Assembly: GCA_021613335.1 (NCBI GenBank)
Contig: JAJTWR010000365.1
Location: forward strand, 716,001-780,000
Origin: Whitmania pigra
Taxonomy: Eukaryota; Annelida; Clitellata; Hirudinida; Haemopidae
DNA: 64,000 nucleotides
Direction of reading: 5' to 3'
The notes beneath the pieces were generated by a model, which worked only from the letters and a program-made list of their open reading frames with translations, ran no database searches and had not been told where the DNA came from. Made by a program: the position numbers and the translations under genes. Shown piece by piece: positions 1 to 9,055 of the stretch. Each line of letters starts with the position of its first letter. The stretch's first letter is position 1.

Positions 1-604
1 CATCATAATCAATCACCTCTGTTGAAAAGCTGTCACTCTCCAGTGCAAAAATGAACAAGGGCTGGACGTTGTTGATGCAATAGTTGAAAAGCTCGTGCCA
101 GTGGCTGGTTTTGAGGGGTCTGATTTCGGGCACCACGATGTTCAGGCCGGAGAGCAGAAGTTTGGAGTTGTGGTGAACCTCGACGTAGCACGGCTTCTCG
201 TCGGGGGCGTCCGGTCTCACGACGAGGTCTTCCTCTTTGAACGCACCCCTCTGAAGGGACTTGATATTGAAACTCATCCTGTTGAAGGAAAAGTTGTGAC
301 CTTCTTGCTGTAAAGTCATGGAGGACGACTCGATCTTCTCCGACTTGGACTTCATACTGAACTTGAATAGCAGCGTCCGCCACATCGTCGAAGGATCCCT
401 GAGATTTAAAAACTCCTGCTTCAGAAGCGAGTTGACGACTCGACATCGTTTCTCCGGGGACGCGGAAATGACGAAAAAAGTCGGAGGACTTTGGAAGAGG
501 GCCTTCAGTCTTTCATCCTCGGTGGTGGAAATGTCAGTGTTGACCTTGAAGTCTGTCGAAGGAAGAAGATGCTTAAACGGGTTCGTATTGATGTCGTTGA
601 TGTA
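1..604 (-). CDS. Unrecognised protein, internal exon, runs off left edge
   Basis: One minus-strand frame is open from the window edge to an acceptor-like AG just right of 604 (preceded by a T-rich tract), about 201 codons, starting Y-I-N-D-I-N. Base composition is clearly richer in G/C than the flanks, and codon third positions are mostly C/G, as in the certain exons of CRK and FER in this window. The protein is hydrophilic at first (K/S-rich centre, residues about 80-110) and then has mixed beta-like hydrophobic patches such as FIFALES near the edge. I see no signal peptide, membrane segment, zinc motif or repeat. The other-frame ORFs here are shadows. I do not recognise the family; because both gene ends are outside or unseen, function is unknown. 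Coding nature is supported by length and composition only. Confidence 0.55.
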
Positions 605-1087
605 CTTTATCAAAGATTAAAAAATTCTGCACATTTTGTGTCAACATTTGTACTGATATCACCACCCCTAGCTTGTGCTGAGCTTCATTTTAATAATTAA
701 ATGAATAAATTTAACTATTGTAGAATTAATCAAAATAAAAGGTGAATGGAGTAATGGAAATATCAAATAACATAAATAATGATGCTGATGATAATAATTT
801 AGGCATAATAATAGCAGTAATAATAGAGCATTTATATGGTAATATTACATTTAGCAGTAGTGAAATTAGTAGCTATTATTATTATTAGGTTACAACATTA
901 AAAAACTTCCAGAGCGGAACACAATTTTATTCTGCCACAACATTCACAGTTTATTTAATTCACTCTCACAGGGTGATTAAATTGGACAAATTAATAATAA
1001 GGAAGGTAATAAAAGCAAAATTTACTTTTAAATTTGATGTAAAAAAAATTTATAAAACAATAAATGTAGAATTATTAAATGAAATTG
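605..1087. other. AT-rich intergenic or intronic DNA
   Basis: No ORF with coding character; scattered ATT/AAT trinucleotide runs near 780-890. Probably intron or upstream DNA of the gene at the left edge. Confidence 0.5.
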
Positions 1088-1272
1088 GCAAGCAGGATGG
1101 CCGAATGGGTAGAATTGCTGGTTTCGGCAGTAATAACAACAGTTGCTATGCGTCGTGTTGGAAACCAAGCCTTCTCTGCCAGGAAGCACCCTCTGGTAGG
1201 GGAGCTTTGTCAATGGTGGGTCGATTAAAAAGTGCCTTCGCATCTTATCCAGATACATAAGGCACTCAAGAA
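1088..1272 (+). repeat. tRNA-derived SINE, family A, degenerate copy
   Basis: The sequence starts GCAAGCAGGATGGCCGAATG, which resembles a pol III A box, and about 55 bases later has a CGTGTTGGAAACC stretch in the place of a B box. The order of blocks (AGGTTGGCC-like head, GTAATRRCAACA, ATGYGTCGTGTT, then a tail ending ATAAGGCACT) is the same as at 13479, 41202, 63616 and, more weakly, 8938. The tail ATCCAGATACATAAGGCACT is shared with the 63.6-kb copy (ATCCGGGTACACAAGGCACT). Diverged, so an old insertion. Confidence 0.65.
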
Positions 1273-1328
1273 ATTGAATAATATTTCAACACAAAATAAT
1301 ACAAAAAGAAATTGTTTTAAACGTCACA

Positions 1329-1885
1329 TCACACAATCTCAAGTTGGTGAAGATGAATTATAGAAGATGAGTGGATGCGATCGGGGATGTGAAGGTGGCG
1401 AACGAGATGATGGAGATAAGGGGGGTTGGATGTGGTTAAGGTACGATAAGTGAGCAGAGATATTTTGTAAATGATGCAAAGATGGATGGGTAGCCAATGC
1501 AGTTGCGTCAGGGCCTCGAAGCTGTTGAGATTGGGATCAAGGAGAACAAGTTTAGCTAACTTGTTTTGAATGCGCGGAAGGGAGAAGATAAGGGAGGCTG
1601 AAGCACCATAAAGAAGGGAGTTGCAGTAGTCGAGGCGTGAGAGGACCAGGCTGCGTGCGAGAGCAGCAGTCATGTCGACCGAGAGGAGTGGGCGGATGTG
1701 TCGTATAGCCCAGATGAGATGATTGCAAGATTTTGCTATGGAGGCATGTTGTTTAAAGCTGAGGTGGGAGTCAAAAGTAATGCCGAGAAGTTTTAGGGTG
1801 GAAGAAGAAGGAAGAAGAGTGCCAATTTGCTTTAACAATTTGACATCACTAACCGGTACAAACAGAACATCTTGTTGATATTAAT
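1329..1885 (-). pseudogene. L2/CR1-type LINE reverse transcriptase, C-terminal fragment
   Basis: The minus frame reads as the region after the reverse transcriptase palm of L2/CR1/Rex-like non-LTR elements: a LKLLGITFDS block, then AIRHIRPLL, the hallmark SRLDYCNSLLYGAS and later QLHWLPI..R/I..YK. The reading frame is open for about 170-185 codons to the stop at 1329, but the palm and endonuclease domains are missing on the 5' side, so this is a 5'-truncated, dead copy. It belongs to the same broad group as the RT palm fragment at 39.0 kb and differs from the CR1-like copy at 51.3-52.3 kb. Confidence 0.8.
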
Positions 1886-2763
1886 GAACATTTAATTGAA
1901 AACATTGTGAGTTTCTGACTTCTTTAGACCTTTAGATTATTATTATTATTAGATTATTTGGATTATTCACTTCAAATAGAAATTCGAGTGCTCTGCTAAT
2001 TGCTCCATTTTGCTATTAACTTGCTCTATTAACCAATTAAGCATGATAGTCAGTTCATATTAAGCCTTTTAAGATGTCTTTAATTGAGGTTTGGAGGTTG
2101 GCTTATTAATAAATCATAATAAATATTAAAAATCATTAATTGCCTATTAATAAGCCGTACTTAATATTCACAATCATTCCAGACATTGGCTTTGGAAAAC
2201 CCCCCAGCAATTGTTTGAGAAAAGTTACTCTTAAAAATTTTGTTATTAAATTAAAAGTAAATATTGAAATTCATCTGATAACTGAGTATTAGAAACAAAA
2301 CATTGCTTTTAAAGGAAACATCACTGGAAATTCAACTTTAACAACAAATAAAGTGAACAACTTCTCCAAGGGTCAGGTGTTTTAATGAATTTTAATGAAG
2401 CATGTTATCAACTATTAATTTATGATTAACTTTTAATGAATATAGAAGCATGTTATCAACTGTTAGTTTACAATTAACTTTTACATTTACAGCATTTGCA
2501 CTTAAATTCTTTTTTTAAATTCACACTCAATGATGCTTGGCACTTGCCAGTTATTCTGTCAAAAAAAGTTTCAGAATTTGGTATAAATTTTTAAACCATC
2601 GATTCAGCCCATGTCTAACTCGAGACTTAAAACGAGGATCACCTAAAAACTTATCATCTGCATAAGATAAAAATAATAACTACATTATTCGTGCATTCTG
2701 TGCATGCATTGTGATCCAACTTTGAAAAAGAATAACATTTGAGATCTCATCCAATGTGTTTTA
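1886..2763. other. AT-rich non-coding stretch
   Basis: No gene seen. A weak tandem duplication of about 50 bases (AAGCATGTTATCAACT twice) lies at about 2396-2490. Confidence 0.5.
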
Positions 2764-3105
2764 TCACCATCTTTGCTCTGTTCTCAGATCAAAGCCGAAA
2801 CCAGTCGAAGTAACATTTAAAAAATTAAGTGAAGTTTCGAGATGCTCACTGATATCGCAAGAGATGAGAGACCACTCGGTCGGGCTGCTCGAGGATTCCA
2901 CAGACCTGGCGTTCGTGTCACCATTTCCAACATTAGACCCGTTTCCATCGAACGTCAATCCGTTGGCATAACCCGCTGCATCTGTTGTAGAAGTTAGTAA
3001 GAACCGATCATTAGTCGTCCGTCTGGACCTTGTCAATGCACAACAGAAGTTATTCAGACGTGATAGCAGATATGAACAATTACTGAATTTGTAATGAATG
3101 AGCAA
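2764..3105 (-). other. Open minus frame, doubtful exon
   Basis: A 113-codon minus-strand frame with moderate GC in 2850-3030. The protein is Ser/Thr/Asn-rich (for example SVESSSSPTEW) and has no recognisable motif or signal peptide. Neither a convincing acceptor nor donor frames it. A TATAAAAG box on the opposite strand lies 360 bases to the right (3459). Could be part of an exon of the left-edge gene or chance. Confidence 0.2.
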
Positions 3106-4059
3106 TTTAATCTTCTCTTTCCATGACCTATGACAATTGCATCGTTAGGCAGCATTGAGCAAAAAAAACGGAAGAAACAGTAGGCTACTATGTAAACCAA
3201 AATTACGTCGCAATTACACAACATATATTTAATGAATAGATTTCTTATATAACATGTAAATTAAAAAGATTTTGAAAAATAAAATTTAATAACCGAAACA
3301 ACTGGCCCCGTTGATATTGGTAAAAATCTGTTTTGTGTCGTTTAATAGCTTTTTTATTGTTTTGACGTAAAAACAGTACGAACAGAGCTCTCTTTCCAGC
3401 TGATTTGAAGCCATCGAGAAGACAATATCAGAACCTCCACGGATGAAAATGTCGGAAGTATAAAAGGAGAGCAGCAGAATAAAACAATTTTAGTGACGAG
3501 CCGCTTTTAAACTTCGGAAAGATTTGAATAACTTAAAATCGCCGTCGTAAACGGATGTGAACGTATAATCTGCTCATATGAATAAAACACGTCCCATGTT
3601 TACATTTTACATCCCATAACAAAGAACATCGACTGTCAAGATTTCTTTTTGATGCTCGACGATAGCTATTTTGCAAATGATTGTGCATTTACTGAAATTG
3701 AAAAGTAACAACATAGTTTGTTTTAAAATACATAAGTAACAATTAGTATAGAACGTTGATAAGCAAAATATTCTTGAATTAGGACACAGTATCATAACTC
3801 TAACTAGTGAGTTAAAGTAACAAAACATTTCAAATAACTTTTGCTTTTAAACTTAACTAACATTTTAAACAATTTGGCCAACCTTTACAATTCATTTTCG
3901 TAAAATAAAAATAACTTCAAACATGCTTAATTCTCAACCAATTTCAGTAAAGACGATAGATGTCGTTCTAAACACGTGTACTCATTTTTATACACTATTT
4001 TTATATTTCAAGAAATTATATAATCAGTTATTTTTTCAGAGTTTTAAAGCATTAAAAGC
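3106..4059. other. AT-rich non-coding stretch
   Basis: No gene found. A plus-strand TATAAAAGGAGAG sequence at about 3459-3471 looks like a core promoter but no ORF follows it. Confidence 0.4.
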
Positions 4060-4288
4060 AAACCAGCTAATTATAAAAATCTACGCAACACCTCGGATTA
4101 AGTATGTTAGCTTGCTAATAGGCGCATCAGCTCGGCAGAGAAATCAGATCAAAAACAAACCGCACCAATGCCATGGTCCGCCATCTCCTGATGGTTAGGT
4201 CCGCCACGGTGCGGTGAGATCGAAGCCGCGTAAAGAAGCAGGCTGTCCACTGTGGGCAGATCTGTGCCGACAATCGCGGTACACTTTA
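4060..4288. ncRNA. Structured GC-rich module, copy 1 (ncRNA candidate)
   Basis: A GC-rich core (about 4141-4286) stands out from AT-rich surroundings and recurs almost base for base at 4769-4911; upstream similarity continues at a lower level to about 4060 and includes AACACCTCGGATT about 60 bases before the core. The core folds by eye into two domains: ACCGCAC pairing with GTGCGGT around an inner CCATC-TCCT-GATGG hairpin, then CCGCG pairing with CGCGG around a CCAC/GTGG stem. On the minus strand it would end in a T5 run, a pol III-like stop; on the plus strand the conserved upstream block would sit where snRNA promoters have their proximal element. It does not match the tRNA, 5S, U1, U11 or U12 patterns I can recall. 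It might instead be a short transposon. Confidence 0.4.
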
Positions 4289-4689
4289 AACTATTTATGA
4301 AGTTACGAACCTTATCGATGGGATGTGCTTGGAGTGGACAGGGGCCCGCCTTAGATAAAAATATTATAATCATGACCATTTTTGTTTTTCTATTACCAAA
4401 CTGACATTTACACGTCAAAAAAATTTAAAAATTATGGAAATCTCGATAATAGGCGTAGAGGTCTGAAATTTCTGTCGGCAGCACCGTAGCTGTATTTATT
4501 ACAAATAATTAAAACAAGCCACGCGTATATGTGAAACAATGTCAGTTGCTTAACAGGATTATTTGGAAGGAGTTTCTTTTGTTTTCTTTTCACTGTTTCT
4601 CTTGGACGTGGTTGCAAATATTTGGACTCTCCACGTTTAAAATATTAAAATGTCAGTCATGACCTTTTTTGATTTTCCGTTTAAAGTGA
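4289..4689. other. Spacer between the two structured modules
   Basis: AT-rich, no gene; short chance ORFs only. Confidence 0.5.
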
Positions 4690-4912
4690 ACCAGGTATTT
4701 ATTAAATTTCCATCTAACACCTCAGATTGTGTCTATTACATTGTTAATAAGGATATCGTTTCGGCTGAGAATTCAGATCAAAAACAAACCGCACTAATGC
4801 CATGGTCCGCCATCTCCTGATGGTTAGGACCGCCACGGTGCGGTGAGATCGAAGCCGCGTAAAGAAGCAGGCTGTCCACTGTGGGCAGATCTGTGCCGAC
4901 AATCGCGGTACA
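4690..4912. ncRNA. Structured GC-rich module, copy 2 (ncRNA candidate)
   Basis: Direct-orientation copy of the module at 4060-4288. In the core (4769-4911) only two or three substitutions are seen, both falling in predicted loops or junctions (ACCAATG to ACTAATG; AGGTCCG to AGGACCG), so all stems are kept. The upstream block is AACACCTCAGATT. Sequence right of CGCGGTAC is unrelated to that of copy 1, which marks the module's border. Confidence 0.4.
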
Positions 4913-6193
4913 TATTTAATTCAGAACGAAATGTTGCCGCGCAATTTGTTGTCGGTGACCTTTGAGAACCTTCCACATCCCTAGTCCTGGGCTGGAGTGG
5001 AGAAGTGACAAAATTATTTACCCGGAGTTATTTGCATTTTTGCTCGTCTCTTGTGGTCAGGTACAAGGGCGGATCTAGGACACATGGGGAGGGGACACAT
5101 ACAGGAATTTTCGTCTAAAGTGGTAAATTATTGAAATAATCTTTAAAAATATTAGATTAAAATATATTTTTTAAAATTTAATTTATTTCTTATTTATTTT
5201 ATTCACTTATTTTTTTTTTATATTTTCCAAATGAATGAGAGGACGAGGTACTTCTTTCCTAAATTTTCCCTTGACACTACGAAATACTTGTAAAATGAAC
5301 GATAAATGATATGAACGATATTATAAATACGTTTTCGTTTTTTTTCGAACTATTTTGATTTCATCTATTTCAAACTGTTGAATTCATTTCAATATCCAGT
5401 GTTATTATATTCCATTTTGTTATTATTTTCGATTCAAAAATATCTAAATCTGCCAATATAACTTGCTTGGCATGTCATACGATGTTACTGACTTCACTGA
5501 AAAAGGGAATTCGATGATCAATGAGTGAAAATCAAAATAATATTCCATGTTTTTGCGGTCTGCATGGCAACAAATTATTTGATTGTTCCCAGTAATTGTT
5601 GTCGCATTTGCTCCGAATTTTATTGTGGGAGAGAATTTCAAAATCGATTTTGTTCCTTACCTGTAGGAAAGCTTTATTATTTTGCTTATTCTGTGAGATA
5701 TTATTTTTGCTTCCTTTTAATAACTTAAAATTAATTTAATAATTTAAACTCAATCGACCAATAATGGAGAAAACCCTTGTAGATAATCAATTCAGCTCTA
5801 CGTTTATTCAGTTCAAGTTCAGAGTTTATCTGCAGAATTTTTAGAAAACAACGTGAAAATAATGTTTTTTAAAGGTCAACTATGAATCAGCTGATGTTAT
5901 ATCTTTTTGCAAGATCAAATACGGAACATTTGAAAGGAAACAACCGGTCGCCAAAGACAACGCGACTCAATTAATAATTCCATGTGGAATAACAAATAAT
6001 AAAATATAAATTGAAGAAATTTTAAATGATCTCATTTTCTCCTACTGCCTGGAATTTTGAAATCGCATATGTATTTATTTTTGCAACAACATCATAATTA
6101 GTCAGTTAATTTAACCGTGAACAAACGAAAGTAATTAATTAATAAAATTCATTTCAATTAAAGTCGGATAGTTGGTCAATCAATTAAAAGTAA
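4913..6193. other. AT-rich intergenic DNA
   Basis: No gene recognised. A GGGCGGATCTAGGA block at 5068 resembles a transposon terminus but no partner end was found. Confidence 0.4.
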
Positions 6194-6210
6194 TTAGCTA
6201 TTCACATCAA

Positions 6211-6564
6211 TCATGCAAAGATAACCTCGTAAAACTTGCATCCTCTGGTCAAAACGAAATTGTGGTTTGAAGAATTTCTGAACAGCTGGCACAACGAAGG
6301 TGTATCCAATGCGTTGAACGAGCTGCAGTTCTGGTTGGTCATGCACAGCCAGGAGCAAGTGGTTGCAGCAGGGACACATTCAGGATACTGGGGGATGATG
6401 TTAAATATTTCAACCATGGCCAGAGGAGTTGCCTTGGAGCAAAGTGACTGGTTGTTGGAATCTCTCTTTGGAATGAATTTGAAAAGATTGAAGCTTTTCA
6501 TTGGAATGATAAATAATATCATTGTCATGGAGATCATCGCTTTCGAAAACAAAAAAGAATTCAT
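6211..6564 (-). CDS. Small secreted PAN/apple-like protein
   Basis: An intronless 117-codon ORF. Residues 8-24 are a hydrophobic signal-peptide-like segment (ISMTMILFIIPM). The mature part has a cysteine pattern typical of PAN/apple modules: C-x-W-x-C-M at about 70-74, N-C-S-S-F-N, C-Q-L-F and a closing R-G-C-K-F-Y-E-V. PAN domains bind proteins or carbohydrates outside the cell; which ligand is unknown. A minus-strand TATA box lies 38-48 bases upstream of the ATG, supporting a real transcription unit starting just before the ORF. A second Met (residue 10) could be the start without losing the signal segment. The protein is short for a full PAN domain plus partner domains, so it may be a single-domain secreted peptide. 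The overlapping plus-strand ORF is a shadow. Confidence 0.55.
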   Translation of the reverse strand: MNSFLFSKAMISMTMILFIIPMKSFNLFKFIPKRDSNNQSLCSKATPLAMVEIFNIIPQYPECVPAATTCSWLCMTNQNCSSFNALDTPSLCQLFRNSSNHNFVLTRGCKFYEVIFA

Positions 6565-6601
6565 AATTTATTTTATATTAAATTAACGCTCATAAACTCA
6601 G

Positions 6602-6612
6602 CTTTATATAAA
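6602..6612 (-). promoter_or_regulatory. TATA box of the PAN-like gene
   Basis: Minus-strand ATTTATATAAAGC lies about 40 bases before the ATG at 6564, leaving room for a very short 5' leader. Confidence 0.45.
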
Positions 6613-6926
6613 TAGGTTGTTGAATCTACGAACAAATATTAGCGAACAATACTGAATTCATTTTTGCCGACACCGTCGGCAGCGGAGCATTTTATTTACA
6701 TTCGCGACGTGCGCCTGCGCGTTGCTCGGTGAATTTTCAAAGTTCAATCTTCTTTTTGAACATACATTTAATCAGCTAATTTTATTCATTTATTGATTTT
6801 TAAGGTGTTGTAATTATTACTTGTTTTCTCACTAACGAATTATGGAAACTAAATAAGCTTAATAAATTGTCTGTTTTTAGGTTTATTTTATTTTGTTTTA
6901 GTAAAATGTACTTTGGAAAACTCTGG

Positions 6927-7350
6927 AACGCTTCATGACCATTCGTTATTGGATGGTGGCAATCTTTATTTAATCTATATATCTATGTGAAAACAAATAA
7001 ATAACAATATAAAACAGATAAGAATTATGGCTAATAAATGGATTACCAAATATTCTCTTACCATCTATTGAGAAATAAGATCAGAATATCCAAGCACTTA
7101 GAAACCATTAAAGGCTGCCATTATTTTCGCTAACGCTTCATGACCATTCGTTATTGGATGGTGGCAATCTTTATTTAATCTATATATCTATGTGACATTC
7201 CATCGTGAAAACAAATAAATAACAATATAAAACAGATAAGAATTATGGCTAATAAATGGATTACCAAATATTCTCTTACCATCTATTGAGAAATAAGATC
7301 AGAATATCCAAGCACTTAGAAACCATTAAAGGCTGCCATTATTTTCGCTA
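6927..7350. repeat. Tandem duplication of a ~205-bp unit
   Basis: Unit 1 is 6927-7131 and unit 2 is 7132-7350. Both begin AACGCTTCATGACCATTCG and end AAAGGCTGCCATTATTTTCG. They look identical except for an extra 12 bases (ATTCCATCGTGA region, about 7195-7207) in unit 2. Such near identity shows a recent duplication or gene conversion. No coding content. Confidence 0.9.
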
Positions 7351-8086
7351 ATGAATGCCCACTTTTTTCTTTTGAAACGAAAACAAAGGAACCGACAGAG
7401 ATCACAACAGAATTGTTATTTCTTGGAAACAACGGTGATCGATAGGGAATGTTTTGCGCGATCGATCTTTTTGATAAATTGCACGAACTTAATGAACTTC
7501 CTTAGTTGGGCACGGAATAAAATGGAAATACCCAGAGATTCTTTCGGGTCTTAAAATATTATAATCGTAACCTTTTTTGTCCTTCCTTTGTCAAATTTAA
7601 GTGAGTGTGCCATGTCAACTGCTAATTGGCGGTGCCCCCATAATTTTTTGAATGAAAATCTAACACTCAGACTAAATAAATCCATAGTTTCATGAAATTT
7701 TATTGAAAGCCCGGGACGAGATAGCTGAAATTTGTTAAACATTTCCGAAATTGGAAATGATTCTTCAATTATTTAGTTGTTATATGTTCAAAGTTCTTTA
7801 CAACCTGTTTGTCTGCAAATTTTCTCTCAAACGACGCTCCCCTTTCTATTATTCGGTTTTTGCTAAATTATCTTAAGATAATAAAATAAATAAAATATTG
7901 GATTTATAATAAATAATAATAGGATTATATTTTCAACTGCGGTGTTTGTTCTTTGTCCTTGTTAAGGAGCATATGGTACCAAATGACCAACCAACTCGAA
8001 TACTTTCTGTTGAGTTCCTTTAAACTCTCCCGACATCGAAGCAGCAAAATCATACGATTGAAAAGAAAGATTGTCAGTATCAACCG
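7351..8086. other. No gene recognised
   Basis: AT-rich; the ORFs on both strands have no domain or splice support. Confidence 0.4.
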
Positions 8087-8326
8087 TCAGTCTTGTTCTA
8101 GGTCCAAAGTATCAGCGGCTGACGACAATGACTGGTTTTCCACCATAGGTTGCGCAGACTCCGATTCTGTTCTAAATTCACTCAATCTCATTTTCGAAGT
8201 TGCCAATTCAATATTTATTTCAATATCATTTTCATCAAATGACTGAGTTTTCGGAACATCTAAATCTGTCGCTGAAAGCAATTCTTCCAAACATTCGACA
8301 TTTTGCAGCTTCTTTGGGACTCCTTA
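8087..8326 (-). other. Acidic open frame, possible exon or transposon remnant
   Basis: The minus frame ending at 8087 (TGA) gives about 78 acidic residues, rich in D/E/S and ending DTLDLEQD. It starts after a stop near 8326 and has no clear family. The neighbouring LINE tail at 8364 suggests repeat-rich DNA. Coding status is uncertain. Confidence 0.2.
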
Positions 8327-8363
8327 TTTTAGTAAAACGTTTAACGTGAATATATTTTTCTTC

Positions 8364-8432
8364 ATAACGTAACATAACAATTATTTATGGTGGTTAAGAA
8401 GACCTCTGGATCTCTGTAATAACCTCTCGAAC
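8364..8432 (-). repeat. CR1-like LINE 3' end, 5'-truncated copy
   Basis: ACATAACAATTATTTATGGT followed by GGTTAAGAAGACC and GTAATAACC matches the 3' end of the CR1-like element at 51.3 kb (51285-51346). Only the terminal about 70 bases are present. In minus-strand reading the element ends in a TGTTA-type microsatellite tail, shorter here than at 51.3 kb. Confidence 0.75.
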
Positions 8433-8937
8433 ATCATGACACGTCATGATTATTCATGGCGTTTTTTTATAATATTTATTAAATTGCTTCTTGCACGCTA
8501 AGCACTGGACCAGACAGTGATATTTGCTGTGCAAACCCCGAGAACACCAAAGGCGGACATTTGCGGACAAAGGGGAAAGGGGGTAATTTTTGCGAAGGTC
8601 TTTTATGGATGACCCATAACAACCTGTTGATTAGAATAATTAAAATCTAATAATATTAGTTATTATTAATAATTAAGGGCTTATTTCAAAATGCATTTAA
8701 AAACTAAAACTTTCAAATGACCGACGACAAATTATAAAATTATACAAAATCATCTCGAAATATCCAACGAGATACTGCGAATTTAATTTAATACCGAGAA
8801 AGATGAACGTCTGCTTAAATTATTTTATTTTAAATATTTCTTGTAATATTAAATCCTATGGGAACCTTATGGGAATTATTATAATATGCATTTGAATTTC
8901 TAGTCCTAGCTTTTCGAATTTATTTCAGTTTATTCCA
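8433..8937. other. AT-rich non-coding stretch
   Basis: Nothing recognisable. Confidence 0.4.
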
Positions 8938-9055
8938 AGTGGGAGGGCAAGCTGCCCCGTATGGGGTGCTGGTTGCGATCACGACACATTATGACTGCTG
9001 CCCTAGCCCTCTCATACAGGTACGCAACCTATTTTGAGCTAACCTGTGTGGCTAG
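8938..9055 (-). repeat. tRNA-derived SINE, family A, diverged minus copy
   Basis: Read on the minus strand it has ACACAGGTTAGCTC, then GCAGCAGTCATAATGTGTCG and TGATCGCAACC, the same block order as the 13.5-kb copy (GTGCAGGTTGGCC, GTCGTAATGTGTCGTGTTCG). The B-box-like part is altered, so it is an old copy. Confidence 0.6.

Noticed and set aside
4141..4290. Hammerhead ribozyme, because of CTGATG followed by a GAAGC stretch
   Set aside because: The core needs CTGANGA and GAAA in set positions; here the sequence is CTGATGG and the stems do not form a three-way junction.
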